Source: Anaerolineales bacterium UBA6055 (lineage in GTDB: Bacteria > Chloroflexota > Anaerolineae > Aggregatilineales > Phototrophicaceae). Taken from it: a DNA stretch of 64,000 nt. Where the stretch lies: positions 6,250 through 70,249 of the forward strand of contig DIYL01000019.1 of assembly GCA_002428985.1 (NCBI GenBank), given 5' to 3'. Position 1 is the stretch's first letter; each line of letters starts with the position of its first letter. Of this stretch, positions 16,829-25,952 are shown in pieces. A program made the translations under genes and the position numbers. The notes below the pieces were generated by a model. The model saw only the letters and a program-made list of their open reading frames with translations. It was not told where the DNA came from and did no database searches.

Positions 16829-17929
16829 CCTATACCTTTAACCATCATCGCAGGTTTTCTTGGGGCAGGGAAAACCACGCTACTCAATCGTATTCTTCAT
16901 GCTGATCATGGTTTGCGTGTTGCGGTGCTGGTCAATGATTTTGGTGCGATCAACATTGATGCACAGTTGATTGTGGGCGTGGAGGGCGAAACCGTAAATC
17001 TCTCTAACGGCTGTATCTGCTGCACCATCCGTGATGATCTCGTTAAAGCGGTGTTCGATCTGCTTCAACGTCCTGAACCACCGCAATACATCATTGTTGA
17101 GACCAGTGGCGTGTCTGATCCTATGGAAGTGGCGTTGGGGTTTCGCACGATGCGGGCAATACAAATCGACAGCATCCTAACGTTGCTAGATGCTGAACAA
17201 ATCTTGTTGTTGGATCATCGCTACGCAGATTTGGCGATGAATCAAGTTTGTATGGCAGATATAGTTATCGTGAACAAGGTTGATCTGGTAGATGATGTGC
17301 AGCTTCGGAAAGTGCGTGAGTATGTCCGTGGTATTACCCCTGACTCGCACGTTATCGAAACCACACATGCAGATGTACCATTGGAACTGTTGCTTAATGT
17401 CGGGGCGTTCGATCTGGAACGGCTTGCCAGTCGCCCTTCAAACGTACATTTCTTTGAGGAAGGAGGGCATCACAATCACAGCCATGACGATTACCACCAT
17501 CATGAACAGACCGACCATACGCTCGTCTTTGATACCTGGAGCTGGCGTAGTGACCAACTCGTATCCCACCGTGCTCTGCGGCGTATGGTTATGGCTCTGC
17601 CTGAAAGCATCTACCGCGCTAAGGGAATCTTTTTTCTCGTTGAGCAACCAGATCGTAAAGGGATTCTGCAAGTGGTTGGCAAGCGTGTCAGCCTGACCCT
17701 GCTGGGTGAGTATTGGGGAGAAGAAATGCCCTACTCTCAAATGGTGGTCATCGGGTTTGCTGGTGGCGTGGATGCTGATGACCTGAACCAGCATATTGAG
17801 GCATGTCTTGCAGTTAATGCCCCGGAGTCCGAACGGGATTACATTACCAACAGAGCAATTGCCTGGCTGCGCAATCACTTGCCAAACTTAGACGAAGTGT
17901 CACAAAGGAGCGATACCGAGAATGAATAA
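16793..17929 (+). CDS. COG0523/CobW-family GTPase, N-terminus derived from IS
   Basis: G3E GTPase of the metal-insertion/chaperone family. It has a P-loop GFLGAGKTTLL, the family-defining metal-binding CxCC (NGCICCTIRDDL), ETSGVSDP (Walker B region) and NKVDL. A His-rich insert (GGHHNHSHDDYHHHEQTDH) at about residues 228-246 and the CobW C-terminal domain follow. The native start is missing: the first residues, up to IISRQIV, are IS6 transposase sequence, and the first in-frame start after the IS stop is TTG 16793, without a Shine-Dalgarno. Expression therefore may be weak or IS-driven. It overlaps the next GTPase gene by 8 bp. Members of this family deliver zinc or other metals; the His-rich loop supports a metal role here. 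Confidence 0.85.
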   Translation: MRSYNIISRQIVPIPLTIIAGFLGAGKTTLLNRILHADHGLRVAVLVNDFGAINIDAQLIVGVEGETVNLSNGCICCTIRDDLVKAVFDLLQRPEPPQYIIVETSGVSDPMEVALGFRTMRAIQIDSILTLLDAEQILLLDHRYADLAMNQVCMADIVIVNKVDLVDDVQLRKVREYVRGITPDSHVIETTHADVPLELLLNVGAFDLERLASRPSNVHFFEEGGHHNHSHDDYHHHEQTDHTLVFDTWSWRSDQLVSHRALRRMVMALPESIYRAKGIFFLVEQPDRKGILQVVGKRVSLTLLGEYWGEEMPYSQMVVIGFAGGVDADDLNQHIEACLAVNAPESERDYITNRAIAWLRNHLPNLDEVSQRSDTENE

Positions 17930-19031
17930 ACATCACTTTCCTGTGCCGGTGACTATCATCAGTGGCTTCCTGGGAGCGGGCAAAACGACCCTGCTCAACG
18001 ACATCTTGCACGGTGAACATGGCTCAAAAATCGCTGTATTGGTCAACGATTTTGGCTCAATTAACATTGATGCTCAGTTGGTTGTTGGCGTAGAGGGTGA
18101 AACTGTCAATCTGTCCAATGGTTGCATCTGTTGCACGATTCGCGACGATCTACTAAGCGAAACCGTTAGACTATTGCAACGTGATGATCCGCCAGATTAC
18201 ATCATCGTCGAGACTAGTGGTGTATCCGACCCTCTTGCGGTTGCCAATACATTTCTGATGCCGGTGGTCAAGCCATTGGTGCAGCTAGACAGCATTCTGG
18301 TTGTAGTGGATGCCGATCATATCTTTACATTAGACAAAGAAAACTTCAGGCTGGCATTGGACCAGATCGCCGTTGCTGATATTGTGATCCTTAATAAAGT
18401 CGATCTAGTCACGACAGATGAATTGGAAACCATCAAAACCGAACTGGTTCGGCGCATAGTGCCGAAAGCATGCATTCTGGAAGTCACGTACGGACAGGTG
18501 CCCCTGGAACTGGTGCTGGGCGTGGGGCAGTATGCGCCGGAACGACTACATCAGCGTACCGAGCGCGATGTGCATGTACATGGTGTTGATGAAAATCATG
18601 ATCATGAACATCAAGAACACTATAACGGGCATGGTCACCATCATCATGAACATACTGACCATACTCTTGTGTTTAGCACATGGAGTTGGGCAACGGACAA
18701 ACCACTGTCGCTACTATCGCTACGTGGGGTATTTGAGGAACTTCCCAACTCCATCTACCGCGCTAAAGGTGTGATCCATTTGCATGCCATGCCGGATCAT
18801 ATGATCATCCTACAAATGGTGGGTAAGCGTACTAGCATAACGGTGGCAGGCGAATGGGGGGATATAACGCCGCGCACGCAGATCGTAATGATTGCCTCTC
18901 ATAATGGTATTGATCCTAAAACGTTGACTGCTCAGCTGGTCGCGTGTATGGTTGTGGATGAGCCTGCCGGTAACAGCCAGCCTATAAAGGCCAAAACCGA
19001 GTGGACAAGAGCAGATACTTCCGATCAATAG
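17922..19031 (+). CDS. COG0523/CobW-family GTPase, second paralogue
   Basis: A 369-aa G3E GTPase closely similar to its upstream neighbour. Motifs are GFLGAGKTTLL, CICCTIRDDLL, ETSGVSDPL and NKVDL; the His-rich metal loop is longer (about residues 220-250, with a GHGHHHHEHTDH run). The C-terminal domain is present. ATG 17922 lies inside the end of the upstream gene, behind AAAGGAG, so the two are coupled. The pair probably arose by tandem duplication and then diverged (aligned cores, different His inserts). It lies upstream of a PchR-type regulator and siderophore-type ABC gene but with a 470-bp gap, so co-transcription is unlikely. Metal identity is not visible from sequence. Confidence 0.93.
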   Translation: MNKHHFPVPVTIISGFLGAGKTTLLNDILHGEHGSKIAVLVNDFGSINIDAQLVVGVEGETVNLSNGCICCTIRDDLLSETVRLLQRDDPPDYIIVETSGVSDPLAVANTFLMPVVKPLVQLDSILVVVDADHIFTLDKENFRLALDQIAVADIVILNKVDLVTTDELETIKTELVRRIVPKACILEVTYGQVPLELVLGVGQYAPERLHQRTERDVHVHGVDENHDHEHQEHYNGHGHHHHEHTDHTLVFSTWSWATDKPLSLLSLRGVFEELPNSIYRAKGVIHLHAMPDHMIILQMVGKRTSITVAGEWGDITPRTQIVMIASHNGIDPKTLTAQLVACMVVDEPAGNSQPIKAKTEWTRADTSDQ

Positions 19032-19499
19032 TGTGAATCGTTCTGTTGTGCAGGGAATCATACGAACTCAAGCCACCTCCCTGAACTGTGAGAATATCTC
19101 TAGTGGCAGGTATAGAATCAACCAAAGCAATATAACAGATGTAAAGATCGCCATTAGCGTAACTGAAGTAACTTTCTTTGCAAATGCCTGGTATTCCTCC
19201 GATAAATTGGATGAATGCTAAGTACACCGCATCTAAGGTGATAGTGAGTATTTAGAAGATCTTATTCAATAAGCTTCAGATTATACTGTACCCTAAATGC
19301 CATGGGGTATTAATCGAAATGAGTGTGAATTGACCCTGCGAACGTGGGTACCAACCCTGCAAACCATCGAGGAATTCACGTGTGGGCGTTACTTTTCATA
19401 TGGCGTAGCTCATTGGATGTATCAGATGTGGTCAAATCTTCCCATTCTTAAGAACCTTGTGCCGATGATGTATCTGGTTCAGTTCGGAGATGCAAAACT
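19032..19499. other. Intergenic region, nothing identified
   Basis: The 468 bases between the second GTPase and the AraC-type regulator contain only short open frames without ribosome sites or recognisable protein similarity. No terminator with a U-run was seen. It presumably carries the regulator's promoter, which I could not place. Confidence 0.5.
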
Positions 19500-20546
19500 T
19501 TGAATGAGTTCACTCACAATCTTCCCCCAAAATATGAGCGGGTTGATGTCACGAATAATGATGGTAGTATGGTCAACGCGCTCGCGAAGCGGTTCGGTGT
19601 CGAGTTCCTGAAGGCACTGGCTTTGCCAATAGATACCGCGTCGATATATCCTCAGGATAACCAGCAGTTGTTCCTGCCAGACGAGGTCGGGTCGGGTTGG
19701 GTGCGTCACTGGAGCGTGCGCCCAGGGTTGGAAGTCATGATGATGGATTTATCGCTGAATCGCCCGACATTGATTCGCGGCGGCAATGCACCAACGCATA
19801 TTGAGCTAGGCTTCTGGCAGCAGGGACGAGATGTACGCTATCGCTTCGACTTTGATGAAGGTATCAGCAAGCCTAATCAGGTGTCTCTGGCGAGAATTCC
19901 TATGCCCTATGAAGGCGAGTCGCTGTATCCGCGCGACGAGCGCATCATGGGTATCAACCTGTCAATTGCACCAGAGGTGTTCTGGGGCTGGCTCACAGAT
20001 CAACTACTGCCACAACGCCTCCACACACAATTAAACGAGGCAACTCAGGTTGTGATGTTTCAGCAACAGATTCCAGTAGTATTTAATCTACCACTCGCAC
20101 AACTGCGTGATGCCACATGGCAGGGTGCGATGTCACGGTTATACATTGAGGCAAAGGTGATGGAAATTGTGGCGTTATATGTTCAATATCTCACACAAAA
20201 AGCACCGACAGAGCAACCGAATCTCACTCATGACGACATCGAACGACTACATCAAGCAAAGGATATCCTTTTGTCACGATTGGATAATCCACCGTCACTC
20301 TTGGAATTGGCACGGGCAGTATCTCTCAACGATCACAAGCTCAAAGTGGGTTTCAAGGCGGTCTTTGGCACCACTGTGTTTGGGATGTTGTACGACTATC
20401 GTATGAAGCAAGCACGTGATCTAATCGAGAGCCGCCGCTACAGCATCGCGGAAGTTGCCTTACAGGTCGGATATCGCAGTCCGAGTGCCTTCAGTGCAGC
20501 GTTCAAGTGTAAGTATGGGATCTCCCCGAGCGATATGCGGCCATGA
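19500..20546 (+). CDS. AraC-family transcriptional regulator (PchR-like)
   Basis: A 348-aa regulator with an N-terminal ligand domain and a C-terminal AraC/XylS double HTH (about 250-348: LLSRLDNPPSLLELARAVSL ... SIAEVALQVGYRSPSAFSAAFKCKYGISPSDMRP). The N-terminal region contains GWVRHWSVRPGLEVMMMDL, typical of PchR-like regulators that sense iron-siderophore. TTG 19500 is used since GGAG lies about nine bases upstream and no in-frame ATG precedes the domain. It is followed after 107 bp by a fused siderophore-type ABC transporter, with a pair of direct repeats between them that fit AraC-type binding. The family is certain; the inducer is inferred. Confidence 0.9.
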   Translation: MNEFTHNLPPKYERVDVTNNDGSMVNALAKRFGVEFLKALALPIDTASIYPQDNQQLFLPDEVGSGWVRHWSVRPGLEVMMMDLSLNRPTLIRGGNAPTHIELGFWQQGRDVRYRFDFDEGISKPNQVSLARIPMPYEGESLYPRDERIMGINLSIAPEVFWGWLTDQLLPQRLHTQLNEATQVVMFQQQIPVVFNLPLAQLRDATWQGAMSRLYIEAKVMEIVALYVQYLTQKAPTEQPNLTHDDIERLHQAKDILLSRLDNPPSLLELARAVSLNDHKLKVGFKAVFGTTVFGMLYDYRMKQARDLIESRRYSIAEVALQVGYRSPSAFSAAFKCKYGISPSDMRP

Positions 20547-20552
20547 GTATTT

Positions 20553-20589
20553 CTCCGTTTGACAACAGAATCACTCCGTTTGACGACAG
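20553..20589 (+). promoter_or_regulatory. Direct repeat, candidate AraC-type binding sites
   Basis: CTCCGTTTGACAACAG (20553-20568) and CTCCGTTTGACGACAG (20574-20589) are identical except for one base and start 21 bp apart, exactly two helical turns. That is the spacing of tandem half-sites bound by AraC-family activators. They lie just after the regulator's stop and about 65 bp before the ABC gene start. Confidence 0.65.
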
Positions 20590-20606
20590 CAATAGATACC
20601 TCACTG

Positions 20607-20625
20607 TAGCATAATTATTACGCTA
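20607..20625. promoter_or_regulatory. 19-bp palindrome upstream of siderophore-type ABC gene
   Basis: TAGCATAATTATTACGCTA is a 19-bp inverted repeat with one mismatched pair around a central base, centred 38 bp before the ABC start. The size fits Fur- or DtxR-type iron operators, though the sequence does not match either consensus well. It may overlap the -10 region (CATAAT). Confidence 0.45.
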
Positions 20626-20653
20626 ACCAAAATTTCATTTTTGAGGTGTCTAA

Positions 20654-23600
20654 ATGCAAACAGAGCAATCCCCTACACTCACATTTTTTCTAAAAAAGCG
20701 CGGTTTCACGTTAGCCTTATCCGGTGTTCTAGCAGTACTAGGGTCAGCGACGGGACTAGTGCCCTATATTGTCATCTATCTCATCGCGGTTGAGATCTTC
20801 AACACACCTCTGGAAGCTATTGATCAAACACACATTTTGACATTGATTGGTTTCGCATTTGGTGCGGCGTTCATCAAAGCAGTGGCAATGGCTAGTTCAA
20901 CTCATCTATCGCATGTTGCCGCCTTCAATATGCTCTACGACCTGCGGCTGGGGCTGGCGCGTAAGCTAGGAACAGTCCCCTTAGGATTTTTCGATGACAA
21001 TGCAACTGGCACAATTAAGAAGGTCATCCACGAAGATGTGGAGCAGCTTGAGGACGGGATTGCACACATGATTCCGGATTTGGTGGCGGGCATTACCGTC
21101 CCCCTGCTGACGCTCATCGTCCTGTTCATTGTCGATTGGAGGATGGCATTAGCGACTCTCGCGACTTTTCCGGTTGCAGTGGGATTGATCGCCCAGGCAT
21201 TTGCGCGCGTTGAAGACGAACGCAAGCAATTCAGCATCCTAGAAGGCAAAATGAACGCAGCCGTCATCCAGTATGTTAATGGTATGAAAGTCATCAAAGC
21301 TTTCACTCGTAGCCGCGACTCGTTTGCTCAGTTGATGGCGGTCATCGACGAGATGAGTGACTATCATATTCGCTATCTGGCACTCATCGAAAAGAATTAC
21401 GCCGGAGCGTTGACATTCGTCCGTGCAAACCTGCTGACGATTGTGCCAGTCGGGGCACTATTGTATGTCAACGGATCACTTGACCTACCGACCTTTATCC
21501 TATTTCTGCTGATGGGTTTAGGCTTCAACCGTCCGATCTTTACCCTGTTCACGGGCTTCGGCGCACGCCTGTTTCAGGTGCAGACCGCCGCAGAACGTGT
21601 TAATCAGTTGTTTGGTGAGACTTCGCTGATTGAGCCGACCCAACCACAAATGTCAAAAGGATATGACATCCGTTTCAAGGATGTTGACTTCAGTTATCAC
21701 GATGGCCAACCAATTCTCAAAGGTGTGAACTTCACAATCCCTGCTGGCAGTGTGACCGCGCTGGTCGGTCCATCTGGTGCGGGCAAATCAACCATCGCTA
21801 AATTGATTCCGCGCTTCTGGGAGATCAACAGTGGTGTGATCAGCATCGGCGATGTAGATATTCGCACGATGGGCACGGAAAACTTGATGGATCAGGTAGC
21901 ATTTGTCTTTCAGGATGTGTATTTGTTCAACGATACGTTGTACGAAAATATCCGCGTCGGCAAACCAAATGCAACTGATGACGAGATCATTGCTGCCGCT
22001 CGTGCCGCCCGTTGTCATGAGTTTATCACTGCTATGCCACAGGGTTATCAAACGGTAGTAGGTGAAGGTGGTGGGCGTTTGAGCGGTGGGCAGAAACAGC
22101 GCATCTCTATTGCTCGTGCTATCCTCAAAGACGCACCGATCATCGTGCTGGACGAAGTGACGGCTTTTGTCGATCCTGAAAACGAGGCAGAGATTCAGGA
22201 CGCATTGGCCGAGTTGATGGCGACGGATCCGGCACATCCCAAAACACTTGTCGTTGTGGCGCATCGTCTCAGCACCATTACGGGTGTCGATCAAATTCTG
22301 TTAATTAATGAAGGCGAGATTACCGCTGAGGGGACACACGAGACACTTCTACAGACGAGCGATTTATACCGTCAATTATGGGAAGCTTTCACTAACGCCC
22401 GCGACTGGCAGTTTGATCGTGAGGCGCAACCGATGCTAGAAACAAGACGCTTCACGCCAACTACCGAGTCGGTTGACTCGCTGGCGAACCCTTATGCCAC
22501 ACTGCAAGAAGACCAATCGCTGATGCGTCAATTGTGGACGCTGGTCGCTGGGCGCAAACCGCGTTATGTGTGGACGATGATCCTAAAGATGTTCGAAGGC
22601 AGTTTTGTGGCGTATCCGTCAATCATTGTCTTCTTCCTCATTCTCGCATTGTTCAATGATGGTTCAGAGGCAACCGTCTGGCCCTTCATTATCGGTCTAG
22701 TGATCATCTACGCCCTTCAATTCATTTTTCAGTTGTTCAGCGTGCGTAACTTCCAAGAACTGGGCATCAATACGCAACGCGATATGCGTATCCATCTAGC
22801 AGATCACCTGCGGCGGCTACCGATGGGGCATTTCACTCGGCAGGACACGGGCACAACCGATGCGATGTTCACAACCAACCTGCGCTTTCTGGACATTCAG
22901 ACACCATCTGAGATAATCTTGACCGCCATTGTTGTCCCAACCCTATTGACCATTGGTATGTTTGTGATTGACTGGCGTATGGCGCTGACAGCACTCGTGG
23001 CGGTACCATTTGTTTTGTTGATCCTGCGCCTGTCATCCAGTGTGTTTGCTCGAGTGTGGAGCAAACAATCGGCTGCACGTATCCGTGCCAATAGCCTGAT
23101 GATCGACTATATTCAAGGAATCAGTGTAATTCGTGCATTCAACCTGTCTGGCACACGCTTCGGGCGCTTTGACAAGGCAATGGGTGATTATCGGGATGCC
23201 AGCATACGGACACAGACTGCTGCTACGCCGATCATTGTCATCCTGGTTGCTATACTGGAAATCGGCTATGCGCTGCTACTACTTGTCGGTACGTTGCTCT
23301 ATCTGAATGGGATGATGGCAGTAGAGATATGGCTACTCTTCACATTCCTGGGACTATCGTTTTTCAGTCCGCTTATTAATCTGGCTGAGGTCATGGCGCA
23401 AAACCGCATCCTCAAAAATGCTGTACGAAACTTTAACGCATTCCTTCAATCTCCGCTTCTGCTAGAGCCAGCAAAAGGTCGCGTACCGACTGGCTACGAC
23501 ATTGCCTTTGAGAATGTGACTTTTGCCTATGAGGACGAACGTGTGCTAAACGGGATCAACCTGAAAATCCCGGAAAACACGCTTACAGCACTTGTAGGAC

Positions 23601-24283
23601 ATTCTGGCAGTGGTAAAACAACAATTACTAACCTAATCCCGCGCTTCTGGGATGTGCAGGGTGGTGCAGTGCAGGTCGGTGGGGTTGATGTCCGCGAGAT
23701 GACAACCGATACACTGCTCTCTCACATTACAGTCGTATTCCAGGATGTCTACCTGTTCGAGGATACCATCCTAAACAACATCAAATTTGGTAACCCCAAT
23801 GTGACTGAAGATCAGGTGTTTGAGGCAGCAAAAGCGTCACAGTGTCATGACTTCATCACTGCACTGCCAGATGGTTACCAGACTGTTGTTGGCGAGGGTG
23901 GCTCGACCCTTTCCGGTGGTCAGAAACAACGCATCTCTATTGCCCGTGCCATCCTCAAGGATGCGCCTATTGTTCTGCTGGATGAGGCAACTGCCAGTAT
24001 CGATCCAGAGAACGAGCGATTGATCCAACAGGCGTTTAACGCACTGGCAGCACAAAAGACCTTGATCGTAATCGCCCATCGGCTCAACACTGTGAAAGAT
24101 GCCGACAAGATTGTGATACTGGATGAAGGTCGAGTTATACAGGAAGGCACACACGATCAACTTCACGGGCAAGATGGTCAATATCGCACGTTCTGGGAGG
24201 CACGTCAGCAAGCACGTAGTTGGACGCTCACACCGCAACATAAAGATCGAGTTCTAAGGCAATTCAACTCAGAAAAGAAATAA
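20654..24283 (+). CDS. Fused double ABC transporter, siderophore importer type
   Basis: A single 1209-aa polypeptide with the layout TMD-NBD-TMD-NBD. The first half (about 1-600) has Walker A GPSGAGKST near residue 371, LSGGQKQRISIARAIL near 475 and VLDEVTAFVDPENE. The second half (about 615-1209) has HSGSGKTT near 981, a second LSGGQKQRISIARAIL near 1085 and LLDEATASIDPENE. The TAFVDPENE form of Walker B is typical of the YbtP/IrtA group, whose members are exporter-fold proteins that import ferric siderophores with a YbtQ/IrtB partner. Here both halves are one chain. GAGGTG precedes ATG 20654. Regulation by the adjacent PchR-type protein is likely. A decayed MFS gene follows at once. Substrate is inferred from family and context. 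Confidence 0.9.
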   Translation: MQTEQSPTLTFFLKKRGFTLALSGVLAVLGSATGLVPYIVIYLIAVEIFNTPLEAIDQTHILTLIGFAFGAAFIKAVAMASSTHLSHVAAFNMLYDLRLGLARKLGTVPLGFFDDNATGTIKKVIHEDVEQLEDGIAHMIPDLVAGITVPLLTLIVLFIVDWRMALATLATFPVAVGLIAQAFARVEDERKQFSILEGKMNAAVIQYVNGMKVIKAFTRSRDSFAQLMAVIDEMSDYHIRYLALIEKNYAGALTFVRANLLTIVPVGALLYVNGSLDLPTFILFLLMGLGFNRPIFTLFTGFGARLFQVQTAAERVNQLFGETSLIEPTQPQMSKGYDIRFKDVDFSYHDGQPILKGVNFTIPAGSVTALVGPSGAGKSTIAKLIPRFWEINSGVISIGDVDIRTMGTENLMDQVAFVFQDVYLFNDTLYENIRVGKPNATDDEIIAAARAARCHEFITAMPQGYQTVVGEGGGRLSGGQKQRISIARAILKDAPIIVLDEVTAFVDPENEAEIQDALAELMATDPAHPKTLVVVAHRLSTITGVDQILLINEGEITAEGTHETLLQTSDLYRQLWEAFTNARDWQFDREAQPMLETRRFTPTTESVDSLANPYATLQEDQSLMRQLWTLVAGRKPRYVWTMILKMFEGSFVAYPSIIVFFLILALFNDGSEATVWPFIIGLVIIYALQFIFQLFSVRNFQELGINTQRDMRIHLADHLRRLPMGHFTRQDTGTTDAMFTTNLRFLDIQTPSEIILTAIVVPTLLTIGMFVIDWRMALTALVAVPFVLLILRLSSSVFARVWSKQSAARIRANSLMIDYIQGISVIRAFNLSGTRFGRFDKAMGDYRDASIRTQTAATPIIVILVAILEIGYALLLLVGTLLYLNGMMAVEIWLLFTFLGLSFFSPLINLAEVMAQNRILKNAVRNFNAFLQSPLLLEPAKGRVPTGYDIAFENVTFAYEDERVLNGINLKIPENTLTALVGHSGSGKTTITNLIPRFWDVQGGAVQVGGVDVREMTTDTLLSHITVVFQDVYLFEDTILNNIKFGNPNVTEDQVFEAAKASQCHDFITALPDGYQTVVGEGGSTLSGGQKQRISIARAILKDAPIVLLDEATASIDPENERLIQQAFNALAAQKTLIVIAHRLNTVKDADKIVILDEGRVIQEGTHDQLHGQDGQYRTFWEARQQARSWTLTPQHKDRVLRQFNSEKK

Positions 24284-24284
24284 C

Positions 24285-25339
24285 ATGAACGGGAATGTTT
24301 TTACAGGTAGTCGCGCCTTTTATGCGATTATCTTGGGTCAGTAGGTATCCACCATTGGCAGCGGCATAACCCGCTTTGGGCTGGGTATCTGGTCTTTGCC
24401 GAGACAGTAAATGCCGCCGCTTACAGCACACTATTGTTCTTCGCTGTTCTACCATTCGGATTAGGATCTCTATTTGCGGAGCCTCTTGTAGATCGGCTCA
24501 ATCGCAAACGGGTGATGGTTGCAGCTAACACAGTTGGTACAGGCGTTGGAGGCAATCCTCGCTCCAGCACTGGCAGGTTTTCTAGTCAGGTTGGTAGGTC
24601 TAGGCGCCATTTTCGTGGTTGACTTTGTAATCTTCGGAGCGAGCATCATTGCGCTGTTAGTGTCCGCCGTGCCACAACCGCAGATTAGTGAGTCTCGCAA
24701 GAGTCTGTGGGCGGAGTTCGCGGTCGGAGTCAATTACATTCGTGAACGCCCCGCCTTGCTCTACCTGATGGGCTTTGTTACGCTGACCATGTTCCTGTTG
24801 CCGGGCATCGGCTATGCGCTGGTCACATTGCTAGTATTAACATTCTCCAGCGAGCAGGCTGCCGGACTGGTAGTTTCCGGCTTTGGTGTTGGATCGTTTA
24901 TCTGTGGAATCGCGCTGACGGTCTGGGGTGATAAGGTAAGTGCAGGTTTGGGGACAATGCTGGTTGGTCTGCGTGAAAGTGAACTGTTGATGGCATTCGG
25001 TTTTGTGGGCGTTGGCACGAGCTTCATATTCATGGTAAGGCTGAATCGTGTGATCTGGCAGGTGAAAGTGGCACCGATGTCTTGGGGCGCGTTTTCTCAC
25101 TGCGGGTAGCTTTGGGTGTTGGCGCTCAGTCACTGGGCGTATTGATCGCTGGTTCACTCGCAGAGACAGTCTTCGAGCCGCTGCTGGTCGAAGGTAGTAC
25201 ACTGTCGGACAACATCGGTGCGTTGATCGGTATAGGGAATGGACGTGGGATAGCTTTTATGTTTGTACTTGTCGGGATCGCACTGGTAGTGATGGCTATC
25301 GCATCGGCGCTTGCACCTTCAGTACGGAGGTGCTTCTGA
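24285..25339 (+). pseudogene. MFS transporter (siderophore-exporter-like), heavily decayed
   Basis: Starting at ATG 24285, two bases after the ABC gene, the sequence encodes FYAIILGQ, an in-frame TAG (24340-24342), then VSTIGSGITRFGLGIW, the typical start of DHA3/EntS-like MFS transporters. The frame then shifts several times: SLFAEPLVDRLNRKRVMVAA (TM2-3 loop motif), then VRLVGLGAIFVVDFVIFGASI and GVNYIRERPALLYLM in another frame up to 25109, then RVFSLRVALGVGAQSLG to 25339 in a third. A deletion around 24530 removes TM3-5. Its position directly behind the siderophore-type ABC gene suggests it once belonged to that operon. Confidence 0.75.
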
Positions 25340-25430
25340 GATAAACGCAGGATAATTCATGAACCTTGAAAATGTGCAGAATCCATCGACGATTTGCATG
25401 TTTTGTTTATAAGTAGCGGAATCGTATCGA

Positions 25431-25952
25431 TTGGTTTATCTGCAAAGTCTTTTTATTCTTATTTTGTTTATCCTACTGCTGTGTGCATGTTGGAAGCTAT
25501 ATCGCACGCGACTCATCGCGTGGTGGAAGCGTAAGAAGGATAGTTTGCCTCGACAGTGGAAACCTAAATCCCCTGAAGATTGCCCATACTGTCGTTCTGG
25601 CATCGAACTGGTAAGGGCCCCCAGACATCGTGATGTGCAACCTTGGCATACCCAAAAGAGTTCACGGGGTCGCAAGAAGACCATTGCAACTCAAGGATTC
25701 GCTTGTATGAATCCTTTGTGCGACTATTTCGGTATCACGGACCAAGACATCCACGCCCTAGTAGACAATTGAAAACGTGGTCAGGATCGCAACATCCAGA
25801 GGCTCAAATGTCAATGCTGTCGTAAGTCCTTCTCCAGTCGCAAAGGAACGCCGCTTTACTATCTCAAAACACCAACAGAAACGGTTGAAATGGTGCTGTG
25901 GTTCTTAGCTGAAGGGGTTGATCAATCGGTTTTGGTTCGCTATACGGGACAT
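25431..25952 (+). pseudogene. Zinc-ribbon transposase-like gene, stop plus truncation
   Basis: The frame begins with a hydrophobic segment (LILFILLLCACW), then a Pro/Lys linker, a first Cys pair (DCPYCRSG), a second (CMNPLCDYFGITD), an in-frame TGA (25770-25772) and a third cluster (LKCQCCRKSFSSRKGTPLYYLKT) followed by VLWFLAEGVDQSVLVRYTGH. This layout matches a zinc-ribbon/HTH transposase-type family I associate with Chloroflexota genomes. IS6 remnant A2 cuts it off at about 25953, removing the catalytic part. The start (TTG) is weak. Both the nonsense codon and the truncation make it non-functional. Confidence 0.6.

Noticed and set aside
20553..20589. Reading TTGACG in the second direct repeat as a standard -35 box with CATAAT as -10.
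   Set aside because: The spacer would be 24 bp, too long for an ordinary sigma-70 promoter; an activator-dependent promoter is more plausible but cannot be placed exactly.
2319..25772. Possible stop-codon reassignment, since many frames are interrupted by single TAA, TAG or TGA codons.
   Set aside because: All three stop codons occur as interruptions, they lie in IS elements and other non-essential genes, and frameshifts and deletions accompany them. Intact genes end normally with the same codons. Pseudogene decay explains this better.
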